Positions 39,687 to 48,337 of a DNA stretch of 48,775 nt are shown here, in pieces; position 1 is the first letter of the stretch, and the number at the start of each line of letters is the position of its first letter. Source of the DNA: Olsenella uli (GTDB lineage Bacteria > Actinomycetota > Coriobacteriia > Coriobacteriales > Atopobiaceae); assembly GCF_016899935.1 (NCBI RefSeq), contig NZ_JACJJK010000011.1, positions 1-48,775 on the forward strand. The letters are read 5' to 3'. Under the pieces are notes generated by a model. The model saw only the letters and a program-made list of their open reading frames with translations, made no database searches and was not told where the DNA came from. The position numbers and the translations under genes were made by a program.

Positions 39687-41831
39687 TTACTCCGTCGAAG
39701 GCTTCTTCTTCGCGGCGGGCTTCTTTTCTGACGCGCCCTTTGCAGAGGCGCCCTTCTTGGGGGCGGCCTTCTTGGCCGCCGGCTTGGCGTTCTTCTCGCC
39801 CTTCTCGCCCGCCTTCTTGGTCGCGGGCTTCTTGGCGGCGGTCTTCTTGGCCGGACGGCGCAGCGTGCCGGTCTTCTTGAGGATCATGCCGCCCAGCGGC
39901 GGGACGCGCACGACGATGGACTGCTCGCGGCCGTTCCAGGGCTCGTCCTGGCACTTGATCTTGCCGGTGTTGACGACGCCCGAGCCGCCGAAGCGCTCGT
40001 TGTCGGTGTTGAAGAGCTCCTCGTAGACGCCCCACTCGGGCACGCCCATGCGGAAGTCCTCGCGCGCGTTGACGTCGAAGTTGATGAGGATGACCAGGTC
40101 CTCCTTGGGGTCGTCGCCCCGACGGACGAAGCTGATGATGGACTGGTCCGCGTTGTCCGCGTCGATCCACTCGAAGCCCTCGGGGGAGAAGGCGCGCTGC
40201 CACAGCGTGGGGTGCTCGTTGTAGAAGCGGTTGAGGTGCCGGACGAAGCGCTGCTGGTGGCGGTGGGTGTCGTACTGCTCGGCGAGGAAGTACTGGATGG
40301 CCTCGTAGTAGCGCCACTCGATGAACTGGGCGATCTCGTTGCCCATGAAGTTGAGCTTGCCGCCGGGGTGCGTCATCTGGTAGAAGGCGAGCGCCCTCAT
40401 GCCGGCGAACTGGCGCCAGTAGTCGCCGGGCATGCGCGTGATCAGCGAGCACTTGCCGTTGACGACCTCGTCATGGGAGAGCGGCAGGATGAAGTTCTCG
40501 TTGAACTGGTACATGGACGAGAACGTGAGCATCCGGTAGTTGCCGGGGCGCCACGGGAAGTCGGTCTGCATGAAGTGCAGGGTGTCGTTCATCCAGCCCA
40601 TGTCCCACTTGAAGTGGAAGCCGAGGCCGCCGTCCTCGGGCGGGTAGGTCACGAGCGGCCAGGCGGTGGACTCCTCGGCGATCATCATGACGTCGGGGTG
40701 CTCCTTGCCCATGACCGTGTTGGTCTGGCGGATGAACGCGGAGGCGTCCAGGTCCTCCTCGGTGCCCTTCTCGTTGAAGCGCTTCTGGCCCGGGTCGTCG
40801 ATGCCGAAGTTCATGTAGAGCATCGAGGAGACGCCGTCCATGCGGATGCCGTCCGCGTGGAAGAGGTTGGCCCAGAACAGGGCGTTGGAGACGAGGAAGC
40901 TGCGGACCTCGCCGCGACCGTAGTGGAACTGGTGGGTGTTCCAGTTGGGGTGGATCTTGTGCTCGTAGAGCATCTCGCCGTTGAAGTTGGCGAGGCCCTC
41001 GGCGTTGGCGCAGAAGCCGCCGCACACCCAGTCAAAGATCACGCCGATGCCGGCCTCGTGGCAGGCGTCGATGAAGTGCATGAACTGCTTGGGGTTGCCG
41101 TAGCGGGACGTGGCGGCGTAGTAGCCGGTGGGCTGGTAGCCCCAGGAGCCGTCGAAGGGGTGCTCGTTGACGGGCATGATCTCTATGTGGGAGTAGCCCA
41201 TCTCCTTGACGTAGGCCACGAGCTCGTCGGCGAGGTCGTCGTAGCTGTAGACCACGCCACGCTGCGCGGGGAACGGGTCGCCGGGGCCGGGGTAGGTGCC
41301 GTCCGGGCGCGGCTCGCCCTGCGGCTCGTCGCCATGGCGGCGCCAGCTGCCCAGGTGCACCTCGAAGATGTTGAGCGGCTCGGCGAACATGTCGCGCTTG
41401 GCGCGGCGCTTCATATAGTCGCCGTCGCCCCAGTCATAGCCCGCGAGGTCGAAGGTGCGCGACGCGGTGCCGGGGACCTTCTCGGCGTAGAAGCCGTAGG
41501 GGTCGGCCTTGTAGAGCTTGCGGCCGTCCTTGCACTCGATGAGGTACTTGTAGAGCGCGCCCTCCCCGAGGCCGGGAACGAAGCCCTGCCAGATGCCGCC
41601 GGTCTCGGTCTCGGCGAGCGGCGAGGCCGTCTCGTCCCAGCCGTTGAAGTCGCCGATGACGTGGACGCTCCGCACGCCCGGCGCCCAGACCGCGAAGTGG
41701 TAGCCGTTGGTGCCGTCGTCCGCGACGGCGGGGTGCGCTCCCATCTTCTCGTAGCTGCGGTACCACTCGCCGCGGGCAAAGAGGAACAGGTCGTCATTGC
41801 TCAGGTAGAGGGTGCTGTCAGGGGATTCCAT
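39687..41831 (-). CDS. glgB: 1,4-alpha-glucan branching enzyme with Lys/Ala-rich tail
   Basis: 714 residues. N-terminal CBM48 (GTNGYHFAVWAPGVRSVHVI), then the GH13 barrel with nucleophile D332 (DGIRMDGVSS), acid E386 (MIAEES) and D454 (LSHDEVVNGK). Makes alpha-1,6 branches in glycogen. Unusual C-tail (about 657-714) of alternating Lys and Ala, similar to histone-H1-like tails; it includes GEKGEKN coded by two adjacent dispersed-motif copies (39788-39805). The tail is absent from ordinary GlgB. First gene of the operon. Confidence 0.95.
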   Translation of the reverse strand: MESPDSTLYLSNDDLFLFARGEWYRSYEKMGAHPAVADDGTNGYHFAVWAPGVRSVHVIGDFNGWDETASPLAETETGGIWQGFVPGLGEGALYKYLIECKDGRKLYKADPYGFYAEKVPGTASRTFDLAGYDWGDGDYMKRRAKRDMFAEPLNIFEVHLGSWRRHGDEPQGEPRPDGTYPGPGDPFPAQRGVVYSYDDLADELVAYVKEMGYSHIEIMPVNEHPFDGSWGYQPTGYYAATSRYGNPKQFMHFIDACHEAGIGVIFDWVCGGFCANAEGLANFNGEMLYEHKIHPNWNTHQFHYGRGEVRSFLVSNALFWANLFHADGIRMDGVSSMLYMNFGIDDPGQKRFNEKGTEEDLDASAFIRQTNTVMGKEHPDVMMIAEESTAWPLVTYPPEDGGLGFHFKWDMGWMNDTLHFMQTDFPWRPGNYRMLTFSSMYQFNENFILPLSHDEVVNGKCSLITRMPGDYWRQFAGMRALAFYQMTHPGGKLNFMGNEIAQFIEWRYYEAIQYFLAEQYDTHRHQQRFVRHLNRFYNEHPTLWQRAFSPEGFEWIDADNADQSIISFVRRGDDPKEDLVILINFDVNAREDFRMGVPEWGVYEELFNTDNERFGGSGVVNTGKIKCQDEPWNGREQSIVVRVPPLGGMILKKTGTLRRPAKKTAAKKPATKKAGEKGEKNAKPAAKKAAPKKGASAKGASEKKPAAKKKPSTE

Positions 41832-41860
41832 GTCTCACTCCTCGATGGACTGTGCACAGG

Positions 41861-41888
41861 ACAACACTCATTGTGAACGTTCCGTCAA
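41861..41888 (-). promoter_or_regulatory. Putative promoter of the glycogen operon
   Basis: TTGACG (41883-41888) and TGTTGT (41861-41866) on the minus strand with a 16-base spacer; the palindrome GAACGTTC (41875-41882) lies in between and may be an operator. Confidence 0.35.
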
Positions 41889-41960
41889 CGCCCTGTCCAC
41901 GAAAACACGGCGAGCGAGGGGAGCGCGGCGGCGAGAAGGGCCGTCGGGTGGGAACCATCC

Positions 41961-41988
41961 CGCCCCGCCGGCTCTCCGGCACGGGGCG
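41961..41988 (-). terminator. Hairpin at the end of the DUF4143 ATPase gene
   Basis: Outer arms CGCCCCG (41961-41967) and CGGGGCG (41982-41988) with an inner CCGG pairing, two bases past the stop. No T-run. A GGCGAGAAGGGCC variant of the dispersed motif lies further downstream (about 41930). Confidence 0.5.
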
Positions 41989-41990
41989 CC

Positions 41991-43262
41991 TCAAACCCCC
42001 AGCGTTCCGATCGGCACGACGAGAACGCCGTCCTCGCGCGGGTAGCTGTACTCCCCCACGCCCGTGAGCACCATGAGAAATGCCGGCTCGCCCATCCTGC
42101 TCGTGTCGATAGTCTTTCTGAGCTTGAGCAGCGACCGAGCCCCCTCGGCAACGAGCCCGTCTCCGCCCAGCTTGATCTCTATCAGCCCGTACGACCCGTC
42201 GCGCAGGTGCGCCACGGCATCGCACTCAAGTCCCGAGCTGTCGCGATAATGGGACACAAAGCCGCCGAGGCCGTCCATGTACGTCCGCAGATCACGGACG
42301 CACATGCTTTCGAACAGCAGGCCGAAGGTCTCCAGGTCCCTCAGCAACCCGTCGGGACTCGTCCCCAGCGCGGCCACCGCAATGGACGGGTCCGTGAAGT
42401 GACGGGTCTCGGTCGTTCGGATGGCCGCCTTCGAGCGGAGGTTGGGGTTCCACGCCGGAAGCTCCTCTATGACGAACAGGTTCCTGAGCGCCGTGAGATA
42501 GGACCGCACGGTCATGTCGGCAGAGGGATCATCGGACTGAGCCACGTCGGCGACCATCTGGGAGATCTTGCCCTGCGACGCGGTGAAGCGGGCGTAGGAC
42601 CGCATGATACGGCGGGCTCGCGACGGGTCGCGCGCGACCCCGTCAACCTCGGAGATATCGTCCTCGACCACGGCGTCCAGGTAGTCGTATGCCTGCTGGA
42701 GGGCCTCGGCTTCCCCCTGGCCTATCGCGCGTGGCCAGCCCCCGCGCGCCACGAGGAAGGCGAGGCGGTCGATCGTGATGTCTGCAGGCGCAATCGGAAG
42801 TGACTTACCCGCAAAGAGGTCGCCGAGAGAGACCGCGCCTGTGGATTCGCCCGACTCCATAAGCGCCATGGGGCGCATCCGCATCCGTCCGATGCGCCCG
42901 ATGCCCGTGTGACGACGCTCCCCCTTCTTGGGCGGCACCGTCGATCCGGTAAGGATGAACTGACCGAATTCCTGGCGCCTATCCGCTTCGAAGCGCACGG
43001 CGTCCCACAGCTTCGGGGCGAGCTGCCATTCATCGATAAGACGCGGAGCGTCTCCTTGCAGCAGCAGCGAGGGCGAAATCTCCGCGAGGCGAATGTTCTG
43101 CTCGCGCGTCTCGGGCCGCTGCATGTAGAGCACGCTCGCGGCCTGTCGCTCTGCCGTCGAAGTCTTGCCGCACCATTTCGCGCCCTCAATCAGAACCGCG
43201 TCTTTGCTGGCGAGCCGTCGCTCGAGCACGCGGTCGAAGACGCGAGGAAGGTATCGCTCCAT
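41991..43262 (-). CDS. AAA-family ATPase with DUF4143
   Basis: 423 residues from ATG 43262; a TTG ten codons earlier lacks a ribosome site. N-terminal P-loop VLIEGAKWCGKTSTAERQA, Walker B PRLIDEWQLAP, sensor FILTGSTVPP. DUF4143 follows (about 190-420) with SGLECDAVAHLRDGSYGLIE, which resembles a restriction-endonuclease fold. This family is common in gut bacteria; its role is not established. The promoter region carries 23-base iterons. Confidence 0.9.
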   Translation of the reverse strand: MERYLPRVFDRVLERRLASKDAVLIEGAKWCGKTSTAERQAASVLYMQRPETREQNIRLAEISPSLLLQGDAPRLIDEWQLAPKLWDAVRFEADRRQEFGQFILTGSTVPPKKGERRHTGIGRIGRMRMRPMALMESGESTGAVSLGDLFAGKSLPIAPADITIDRLAFLVARGGWPRAIGQGEAEALQQAYDYLDAVVEDDISEVDGVARDPSRARRIMRSYARFTASQGKISQMVADVAQSDDPSADMTVRSYLTALRNLFVIEELPAWNPNLRSKAAIRTTETRHFTDPSIAVAALGTSPDGLLRDLETFGLLFESMCVRDLRTYMDGLGGFVSHYRDSSGLECDAVAHLRDGSYGLIEIKLGGDGLVAEGARSLLKLRKTIDTSRMGEPAFLMVLTGVGEYSYPREDGVLVVPIGTLGV

Positions 43263-43300
43263 GTCCCGGGGACCCCTCTCCGCCTCTGACAATCACCATG

Positions 43301-43392
43301 TTACTAAGAACGGTGGTTTTACATTAGTAGGAATATCGAATTTTTGTTAGTAGAAATATTGGATTTTCGTTAGTAGATTCCGAACACGCCGG
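43301..43392 (-). promoter_or_regulatory. 23-base iterons and AT-rich promoter region
   Basis: Units start at 43301, 43324, 43347 and 43370 with TTAGTAG (first TTACTAA). The middle pair matches TTAGTAGRAATATYGRATTT closely. It is a local AT-rich patch in a GC-rich genome, directly upstream of the DUF4143 gene. Confidence 0.6.
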
Positions 43393-43407
43393 GTTCCGTA
43401 CGTACGC

Positions 43408-43446
43408 AAAGGGCCCGCCGGCCCCGGGAGGGGGGGCCGACGGGCC
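43408..43446 (-). terminator. Intrinsic terminator of rubrerythrin
   Basis: Fourteen-base arms (43412-43425 and 43433-43446) pair with one wobble, followed on the minus strand by CTTTG. Confidence 0.75.
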
Positions 43447-43468
43447 GCTAGCGCCGCGCGAGCCGTGC

Positions 43469-44014
43469 CTAGTAGTTGATCTTCTGCTCCTCGAAGTAGG
43501 CGCGCGGGTGGTTGCACACCGGGCAGACCTCGGGGGCCTCGGCGCCCACGTGCAGGTGGCCGCAGTTGAGGCACTTCCAGACCTTGACGCCCTCGCGGGC
43601 AAAGACCTCGCCCTTCTCCACGCGCTCAGCGAGCTTGTTGTAGCGCTCCTCGTGGTGCTTCTCGATGTCGCCGACCATGCGGAACTTGGCGGCGATCTCC
43701 GTGAAGCCCTCGGCCTCGGCGGTCTCGGCGAAGCCCTTGTACATGTCGGTCCACTCGTAGTTCTCGCCGGCGGCGGCGTCCTTGATGTTAGTCAGGGTGT
43801 CGGGTACCTCGCCGCCGTGGAGGTACTTGAACCAGAGCTTGGCGTGCTCCCTCTCGTTGCCGGAGGTCTCCGTGAAGATGTCGGAGATCTGGACGTAGCC
43901 CTCCTTCTTGGCCTTGCTCGCGTAGTAGGCGTACTTGTTGGTGGCCTGGGACTCGCCGGCGAAGGCGGCCTCGAGGTTCTTCTTCGTCTGCGAGTTCTCA
44001 AAGTCGACGGCCAT
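43469..44014 (-). CDS. rbr: Rubrerythrin
   Basis: 181 residues from ATG 44014 after AAAGGAG. N-terminal diiron four-helix bundle with E21 ([11 protein letters not shown]), [23 protein letters not shown] and EKHHEERY. C-terminal rubredoxin-like ribbon with C148/C151 and C164/C167 ([16 protein letters not shown]). It reduces hydrogen peroxide in anaerobes. Stands alone with its own terminator. Confidence 0.96.
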   Translation of the reverse strand: MAVDFENSQTKKNLEAAFAGESQATNKYAYYASKAKKEGYVQISDIFTETSGNEREHAKLWFKYLHGGEVPDTLTNIKDAAAGENYEWTDMYKGFAETAEAEGFTEIAAKFRMVGDIEKHHEERYNKLAERVEKGEVFAREGVKVWKCLNCGHLHVGAEAPEVCPVCNHPRAYFEEQKINY

Positions 44015-44082
44015 CGGAGCTCCTTTCCCGTCCCCGCAGGGACATCTCTGGCCGGGCCCGTGCCCGGCCGCTGAACCGTGCG

Positions 44083-44952
44083 TCAGACGTGCCACGCGCC
44101 GTCGCCCGCCCGGCAGAAGCCCTCGCGCGAGAGCTCCTCCAGCAGGGCGCCGACCTCGCGGGCGCCTATCGGGCTTCTACCCGCTTTCTCCTCCACGCTT
44201 GCAAGCTCCGCGACGATTGCGTCGAGGCTCACGCCGGACGGCTCGCCGCGATGGGCGAGAAGGACGCGCAGCAGCTCGGCGCGCTTCTGGCGGTGCGATC
44301 CCTCGAAGCGCGACTGGCGCGCGTGCCCGCTCGAGCGCCGCGATGGGTTGGGCACGGTGCGCTTGAGGTAGGCGCCGTAGTCAAGCAGCGCGTAGTACCA
44401 GGTGCGCGGGTCGTCCTCCGGGTCGCGCGCGTCCGCAGGGCAGGTCGCGCGCAGGATTGGCGCGAGCGCGCGGTCGCTCACGCGCTCCTCGTCCGGGAAG
44501 AGCTCGTGGAGCAGGACCGCGCGCACGTTGGTCTCCAGGTAGACGGCCGGCAGGTCGAAGGCGAAGGCGCGGATGCCGGCCGCCGTGGCGGGCCCCACGC
44601 CGGGCAGCGCCTCGAGCGCGGCGGCCTCCGACGGGAGCTCCCCGCCGAGCGCCGCCACCGCCTGCGCCGCGCGGTGCAGCGCGAGGGCGCGTCGGTTGTA
44701 GCCGAGGCCCTGCCACTCCTCCAGGACGTCCGCCGGCTCCGCCGTCGCGAGCGCGGCGGGCGTGGGGAAGCGCTCGAGCCAGCGCTGCCAGCGGCCGTCC
44801 ACGCGGGAGGTCTGCGTCTGCTGGAGCATGACCTCGGAGATCCAGATCTGGTACGGGTCGCGCGTGCGGCGCCACGGCAGGTCGCGGTAGAGCTCGCGGC
44901 CGCGCCCCAGCACGAGGGAACGAAAGGCCTCGAGGTCCTTCTCGCCCGTCAT
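44083..44952 (-). CDS. MutY-like HhH-GPD DNA glycosylase without Fe-S cluster
   Basis: 289 residues. Helix-hairpin-helix [20 protein letters not shown], catalytic-type Glu E40 in [14 protein letters not shown]. Where MutY has the DGNV Asp there is E140 ([10 protein letters not shown]). The C-terminal C-x6-C-x2-C-x5-C iron-sulfur set is absent; the region reads [20 protein letters not shown]. So it belongs to a divergent adenine-glycosylase-like clade. The start ATGA overlaps the Rrf2 stop. The N-terminus MTGEKDLEA and an internal antisense site (44256-44266) both lie on copies of the dispersed motif. Confidence 0.85.
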   Translation of the reverse strand: MTGEKDLEAFRSLVLGRGRELYRDLPWRRTRDPYQIWISEVMLQQTQTSRVDGRWQRWLERFPTPAALATAEPADVLEEWQGLGYNRRALALHRAAQAVAALGGELPSEAAALEALPGVGPATAAGIRAFAFDLPAVYLETNVRAVLLHELFPDEERVSDRALAPILRATCPADARDPEDDPRTWYYALLDYGAYLKRTVPNPSRRSSGHARQSRFEGSHRQKRAELLRVLLAHRGEPSGVSLDAIVAELASVEEKAGRSPIGAREVGALLEELSREGFCRAGDGAWHV

Positions 44953-45437
44953 GCGGACGCTTCCCCGGCGGCGCGACGGGCCTCCTCCTCGGGCACGAGC
45001 TCGAAGGTGGCGTGCGGCAGCGGGGAGCGGCGCTCGACCACGAGCTGGTGCAGGGTCACGCTCGAGAAGAACGCGCGCAGCAGGCGCTCGGCGTTGCACC
45101 AGACCGACGTGTAGTGGCAGCGCTCGCGGTTGGGGCACACGGCGCCGTCGCCGTCCGCGTCCAGGCAGCACGCGAGCGCGATGGGGCCCTGCACCGCCTC
45201 CACGACCTGCAGCAGCGTGGTCGTGCGCGGGTCCACGGCCAGCCGCATGCCGCCGCTCGCCCCGCGCGCGTTGGTGACGATGCCCGCCGAGGCGAGGTCG
45301 CGCTGGATCGAGCGCGCGAAGGAGTACGGCACGCCGCCCTCGCGCGCGGCGGTCCGCACCGAGAGCGTGCCGCCGGGGTTCTCCACCAGCTCGGCGACCA
45401 TGCGCAGCGCGTAGTCGGTCTTTCTGGATACGTCCAT
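44949..45437 (-). CDS. Rrf2 family transcription regulator (possible Fe-S sensor)
   Basis: 162 residues. Winged helix (TDYALRMVAELVENPGGTLS, VPYSFARSIQRDLASAGIV, RGASGGMRLA). Five Cys at C90, C91, C101, C107 and C114 may hold an iron-sulfur cluster, as in IscR/NsrR. Translationally coupled to the MutY-like gene. An exact 11-mer lies antisense at 45063-45073. Confidence 0.92.
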   Translation of the reverse strand: MDVSRKTDYALRMVAELVENPGGTLSVRTAAREGGVPYSFARSIQRDLASAGIVTNARGASGGMRLAVDPRTTTLLQVVEAVQGPIALACCLDADGDGAVCPNRERCHYTSVWCNAERLLRAFFSSVTLHQLVVERRSPLPHATFELVPEEEARRAAGEASA

Positions 45438-45467
45438 GCGATGTCCCTTCCTCGCGGCGGCGTCCCG

Positions 45468-46169
45468 CTAGAGCCCCCAGTCGAGCACGGGCCACCCGTG
45501 GCGACGGGCGCTCATCGCGAGCGTCTTGCCGGGGCAGACGGCGCGCGCCTCGCGGGCGGCCTCGAGCAGCGGGGCGTCGGTGTGGTGGTCGGCGTAGGCC
45601 CGCTCGAGCACCCAGGTCCCGGCGCCGAGGTGGGCGTCGCACCAGGTCTCGACCGCGCGGCACTTCTCGGCGCCCGCCACCACCGGGCCGTCGACCCGGC
45701 CCGTGTAGCGGCCGCGCTCGTCGCGCTCCATGCGCGTGGCCACGAAGCCGTCCACGCCCATCCGGCGCGCGGCGACCTCGGCGATCGGCTCGAAGGTCGC
45801 CGAGACGAGCAGCACGACCATGCCCCGCTCGTGGCACCAGGCCACCTCCGCGAGCGCCTGCGGGCGGTAGAGCGGCGCAAGGACCTCGTCGTGGAAGCCG
45901 GCCATGATGGCGTCGACCTCCTCGGAGGTGCGCCCGCCGAGGCAGCCGAAGACCAGCTCGCGCGCCTCGTCCTGCCGGAACGGCAGATGGAGCTTGTAGC
46001 GGATTCCCCACCATGCGAGCTTTGCCAGGCGCAGCGGCGACATCATGCCGTGCGAGAAGAGGTAGCGCGTGAACAGCGAGCCGGACTGGCCGTCGATCGA
46101 CGTGCCGTCGAAGTCGAAGACCGCGACCTGGCGCGGCCGTCTGTCCGAGCTGTCTGCGCTGGCTGCCAT
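45468..46169 (-). CDS. HAD-IB family phosphatase
   Basis: 233 residues from ATG 46169 after GGGAGCGGGGGC. Motif I VFDFDGTSIDGQSG (22-35 approx.), motif II LLVSATFEPIAE, Lys in GAEKCRAVETW and motif IV AYADHHTDAPLLEAA. HAD-IB enzymes of this kind act on phosphoserine-like or phospholipid substrates. An upstream reading with Arg-rich sequence is probably untranslated. Confidence 0.88.
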   Translation of the reverse strand: MAASADSSDRRPRQVAVFDFDGTSIDGQSGSLFTRYLFSHGMMSPLRLAKLAWWGIRYKLHLPFRQDEARELVFGCLGGRTSEEVDAIMAGFHDEVLAPLYRPQALAEVAWCHERGMVVLLVSATFEPIAEVAARRMGVDGFVATRMERDERGRYTGRVDGPVVAGAEKCRAVETWCDAHLGAGTWVLERAYADHHTDAPLLEAAREARAVCPGKTLAMSARRHGWPVLDWGL

Positions 46170-46263
46170 GGCGCCCCCGCTCCCGCGTGTGTGACAGGGA
46201 TATGATAGCGCGCCGCGTGCATTCGCGCGACGGCGGCGGGACGAGCGGGCGCCGTTCGGCATG

Positions 46264-46287
46264 AAAAAGGGCTCCCGAAGGAGCCCT
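46264..46287 (-). terminator. Intrinsic terminator of tRNA-Asp
   Basis: Arms AGGGCTCC (46268-46275) and GGAGCCCT (46280-46287) with loop CGAA; five T on the minus strand. Ten bases past the tRNA 3' end. Confidence 0.9.
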
Positions 46288-46297
46288 CGCGTTGCAA

Positions 46298-46374
46298 TGG
46301 CGGGATGTAAGGGACTCGAACCCTCGACCTCCGACGTGACAGGCCGGCGCTCTAACCAGCTGAGCTAACACCCC
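46298..46374 (-). tRNA. tRNA-Asp (GTC)
   Basis: 77 bases with encoded CCA. Acceptor GGGGTGT pairs with ACATCCC (one G-U). Anticodon arm CCGGC-CTGTCAC-GTCGG gives GTC. Confidence 0.96.
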
Positions 46375-46394
46375 GTGCGCCTTGCGCGGGAGCT

Positions 46395-46423
46395 ATTCTC
46401 TCATAGACTCCGGGGCGTGGCAA
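46395..46423 (-). promoter_or_regulatory. Putative promoter of tRNA-Asp
   Basis: TTGCCA (46418-46423) and GAGAAT (46395-46400) with a 17-base spacer on the minus strand. Confidence 0.5.
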
Positions 46424-46434
46424 GGCCCAATCTC

Positions 46435-46463
46435 AAAAAATTTTAGGGCCGCCCCGAGGCCCC
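46435..46463 (-). terminator. Intrinsic terminator of the membrane-anchored protein gene
   Basis: Arms GGGCC (46446-46450) and GGCCC (46458-46462) then TAAAATTTTTT on the minus strand, 17-45 bases past the stop. Confidence 0.7.
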
Positions 46464-46479
46464 GGACGGGCGCCCGGAG

Positions 46480-47310
46480 CTAGGCGAGCGCGACGTCGGT
46501 CGTGGCGCCGCCCGCCGTCACGCGCAGCGTGGTCCCGTCGAGCTCCACCGCCGTGATGTCGCCGGAGCCGCCGACGGGGTTGCCGTCCGGCCCCATGACG
46601 TAGGTGATGCCGTCCAGGTGCCCGCCGACCACGTAGCTGACCACGTCCCAGCCGCCGTCACGGCTCTCGGGGACGAGCAGGGTGTCGGCGGAGCGCACCA
46701 GGCCGAAGGGCGTGCCCTCGAGCTGGAGCAGCACGTCGCCCGCCGCGTTCACGAGGCCCCAGGAGCCGTCGTCGGCCTGGCGCAGCGCGTAGGTCTCCCC
46801 GCCGTAGCTCACCGAGCCGTCGGTCCCGACCTGCTCCTGGCCCGCGTCGTGCTCCTCCTGCTGCTGTTGGACCTGGAGCTCCTCCTCGGTGGGGCGCAGG
46901 GTCTGCTCCTGGGCGGCCGGCTCCTCCTGCGGCGTCGGGAAGAGCCACGAGGTGACGAGCGTGCCCAGGACAAAGATCACCGCCAGCGCCAGAATGGCCG
47001 CGACGACGAGAAGGACCACGTTGAGCGCGCTGCGCCGGGGGCCCGCCTGCGGGGCGCGCGCCTCGGGGTGGCGCTCGGCGTAGCGGCGCTCGGCGCTCTT
47101 GCGGGCGCGGCCGGCGGCCTCGGCGGCGTTGGCGCGCGTGGTGACGCGGGCGCCCTGGCCGGCGCGGATGGTGGAGATCTGCTCGGAGTCGCTCGCAAGG
47201 CCCGGGCCCTGGCCCTGCCGCCGCGCGCGGCGCGCCGTCGGGCGGCCGGCGGGCGCGGCGTGGCTCGCGTGATGTGCGGGGCGCGCGTTCTTCTCGTCCC
47301 TGAAAGGCAT
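46480..47310 (-). CDS. Single-span membrane-anchored hypothetical protein
   Basis: 276 residues. An Arg/Ala-rich cytoplasmic tail (1-95), one membrane span (about 96-123, VVLLVVAAILALAVIFVLGT), a Gln/Glu-rich linker (EEELQVQQQQEEHDAGQEQ) and an extracytoplasmic beta-rich domain with QADDGSWGLVNAAGDVLLQL. No enzyme motif. It lies 22 bases after recR in the dnaX-ybaB-recR group. The dispersed 11-mer (47286-47296) encodes RDEKNARP at the N-terminus. Confidence 0.82.
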   Translation of the reverse strand: MPFRDEKNARPAHHASHAAPAGRPTARRARRQGQGPGLASDSEQISTIRAGQGARVTTRANAAEAAGRARKSAERRYAERHPEARAPQAGPRRSALNVVLLVVAAILALAVIFVLGTLVTSWLFPTPQEEPAAQEQTLRPTEEELQVQQQQEEHDAGQEQVGTDGSVSYGGETYALRQADDGSWGLVNAAGDVLLQLEGTPFGLVRSADTLLVPESRDGGWDVVSYVVGGHLDGITYVMGPDGNPVGGSGDITAVELDGTTLRVTAGGATTDVALA

Positions 47311-47332
47311 GAAAGTCCCCCGATCCCTCGTG

Positions 47333-47953
47333 CTAGACCTCGCGGCGCTCCTCGATGGCGCGCCCGAGGGTCACCTCGTCAGCGTACTCCAAGTCGCCGC
47401 CCACGGGCAGCCCGCTCGCCAGGCGCGAGACGCGCACGCCGAGCGGCCGGATCGTGCGCGCGAGGTAGGTGGCCGTGGTCTCCCCCTCCACGTCCGGGTT
47501 GGTGGCGAGAATGACCTCGCCCACCTCGCCGCTCGCCAGGCGCGAGAGCAGCTCGCGCACGTGGAGCTGCTCCGGGCCGATCTTGTCCATCGGGCTGATG
47601 ACGCCGCCGAGGACGTGGTAGAGCCCGTGGTAGCTGCCGGTGCGCTCGATCGCGCTCACGTCGCGCGGCTCGGAGACCACGCAGATGGAGGCGCGGTCGC
47701 GCGAGGCGTCGGCGCAGACGTCGCAGGTCTCGCGCGTGGCGTACGAGAAGCACACCGGGCAGAAGTGCACCTGCTGCTTGACCTCCATGATCGCCCGCGC
47801 GAGGCGCCGGGCCTCGTCGACGTCGGCCTCGAGCAGGTGGTAGGCGATGCGCTGGGCCGACTTGGGGCCGATCCCCGGCAGGCGGCCCAGCTCGTCCAGC
47901 AGGCGCTGGAGCGCCCGGCCGTCGTTGATGGCTGCGTCCATGCGGTCGGTCAC
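47333..47953 (-). CDS. recR: Recombination protein RecR
   Basis: 206 residues. The GTG start at 47953 has AGGA just before; the ATG four codons in lacks a site. Helix-hairpin-helix [19 protein letters not shown], Cys4 zinc finger ([16 protein letters not shown]), Toprim [17 protein letters not shown] and Walker-like [17 protein letters not shown]. RecFOR pathway. Six bases from ybaB. Confidence 0.97.
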   Translation of the reverse strand: MTDRMDAAINDGRALQRLLDELGRLPGIGPKSAQRIAYHLLEADVDEARRLARAIMEVKQQVHFCPVCFSYATRETCDVCADASRDRASICVVSEPRDVSAIERTGSYHGLYHVLGGVISPMDKIGPEQLHVRELLSRLASGEVGEVILATNPDVEGETTATYLARTIRPLGVRVSRLASGLPVGGDLEYADEVTLGRAIEERREV

Positions 47954-47959
47954 CGCGTC

Positions 47960-48295
47960 CTAGAAGAGGCCCGGGATGTTGAGGCCGCCGGTCACGGCGC
48001 CGAGCTGCTGGCTGGCCATCTGCTCGGCGGACTCCAGGACGTCGTTGACCGCGGCGAGGATCATGTCCTGCAGCATCTCCACGTCCTCCGGGTCCACCGC
48101 GTCCGGGTCGATCGTGAGCGAGGTCAGGCGCAGGCCGCCGTTGGCCGTGACCTTGACGGCGCCGCCGCCCGCGCTCGCGGACACCTCGGTCTCGGCCGCC
48201 TTCTGCTGGGCGGCCATGAGCTGCTCCTGCATCTTGCGGGCCTGCGCCATCATCTGGTTGCGGTTCATGCCGCCCATGTTGAATCCCTTTGCCAT
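47960..48295 (-). CDS. ybaB: YbaB/EbfC nucleoid-associated protein
   Basis: 111 residues. Met/Gln-rich N-helix, then VKVTANGGLRLTSLTIDPDA. DNA-binding dimer coded between dnaX and recR, a conserved order. Confidence 0.96.
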   Translation of the reverse strand: MAKGFNMGGMNRNQMMAQARKMQEQLMAAQQKAAETEVSASAGGGAVKVTANGGLRLTSLTIDPDAVDPEDVEMLQDMILAAVNDVLESAEQMASQQLGAVTGGLNIPGLF

Positions 48296-48337
48296 CTGTG
48301 TTTCCTTTCGTCGTCGTTGTCTGGCGGGCGAGAAGGG

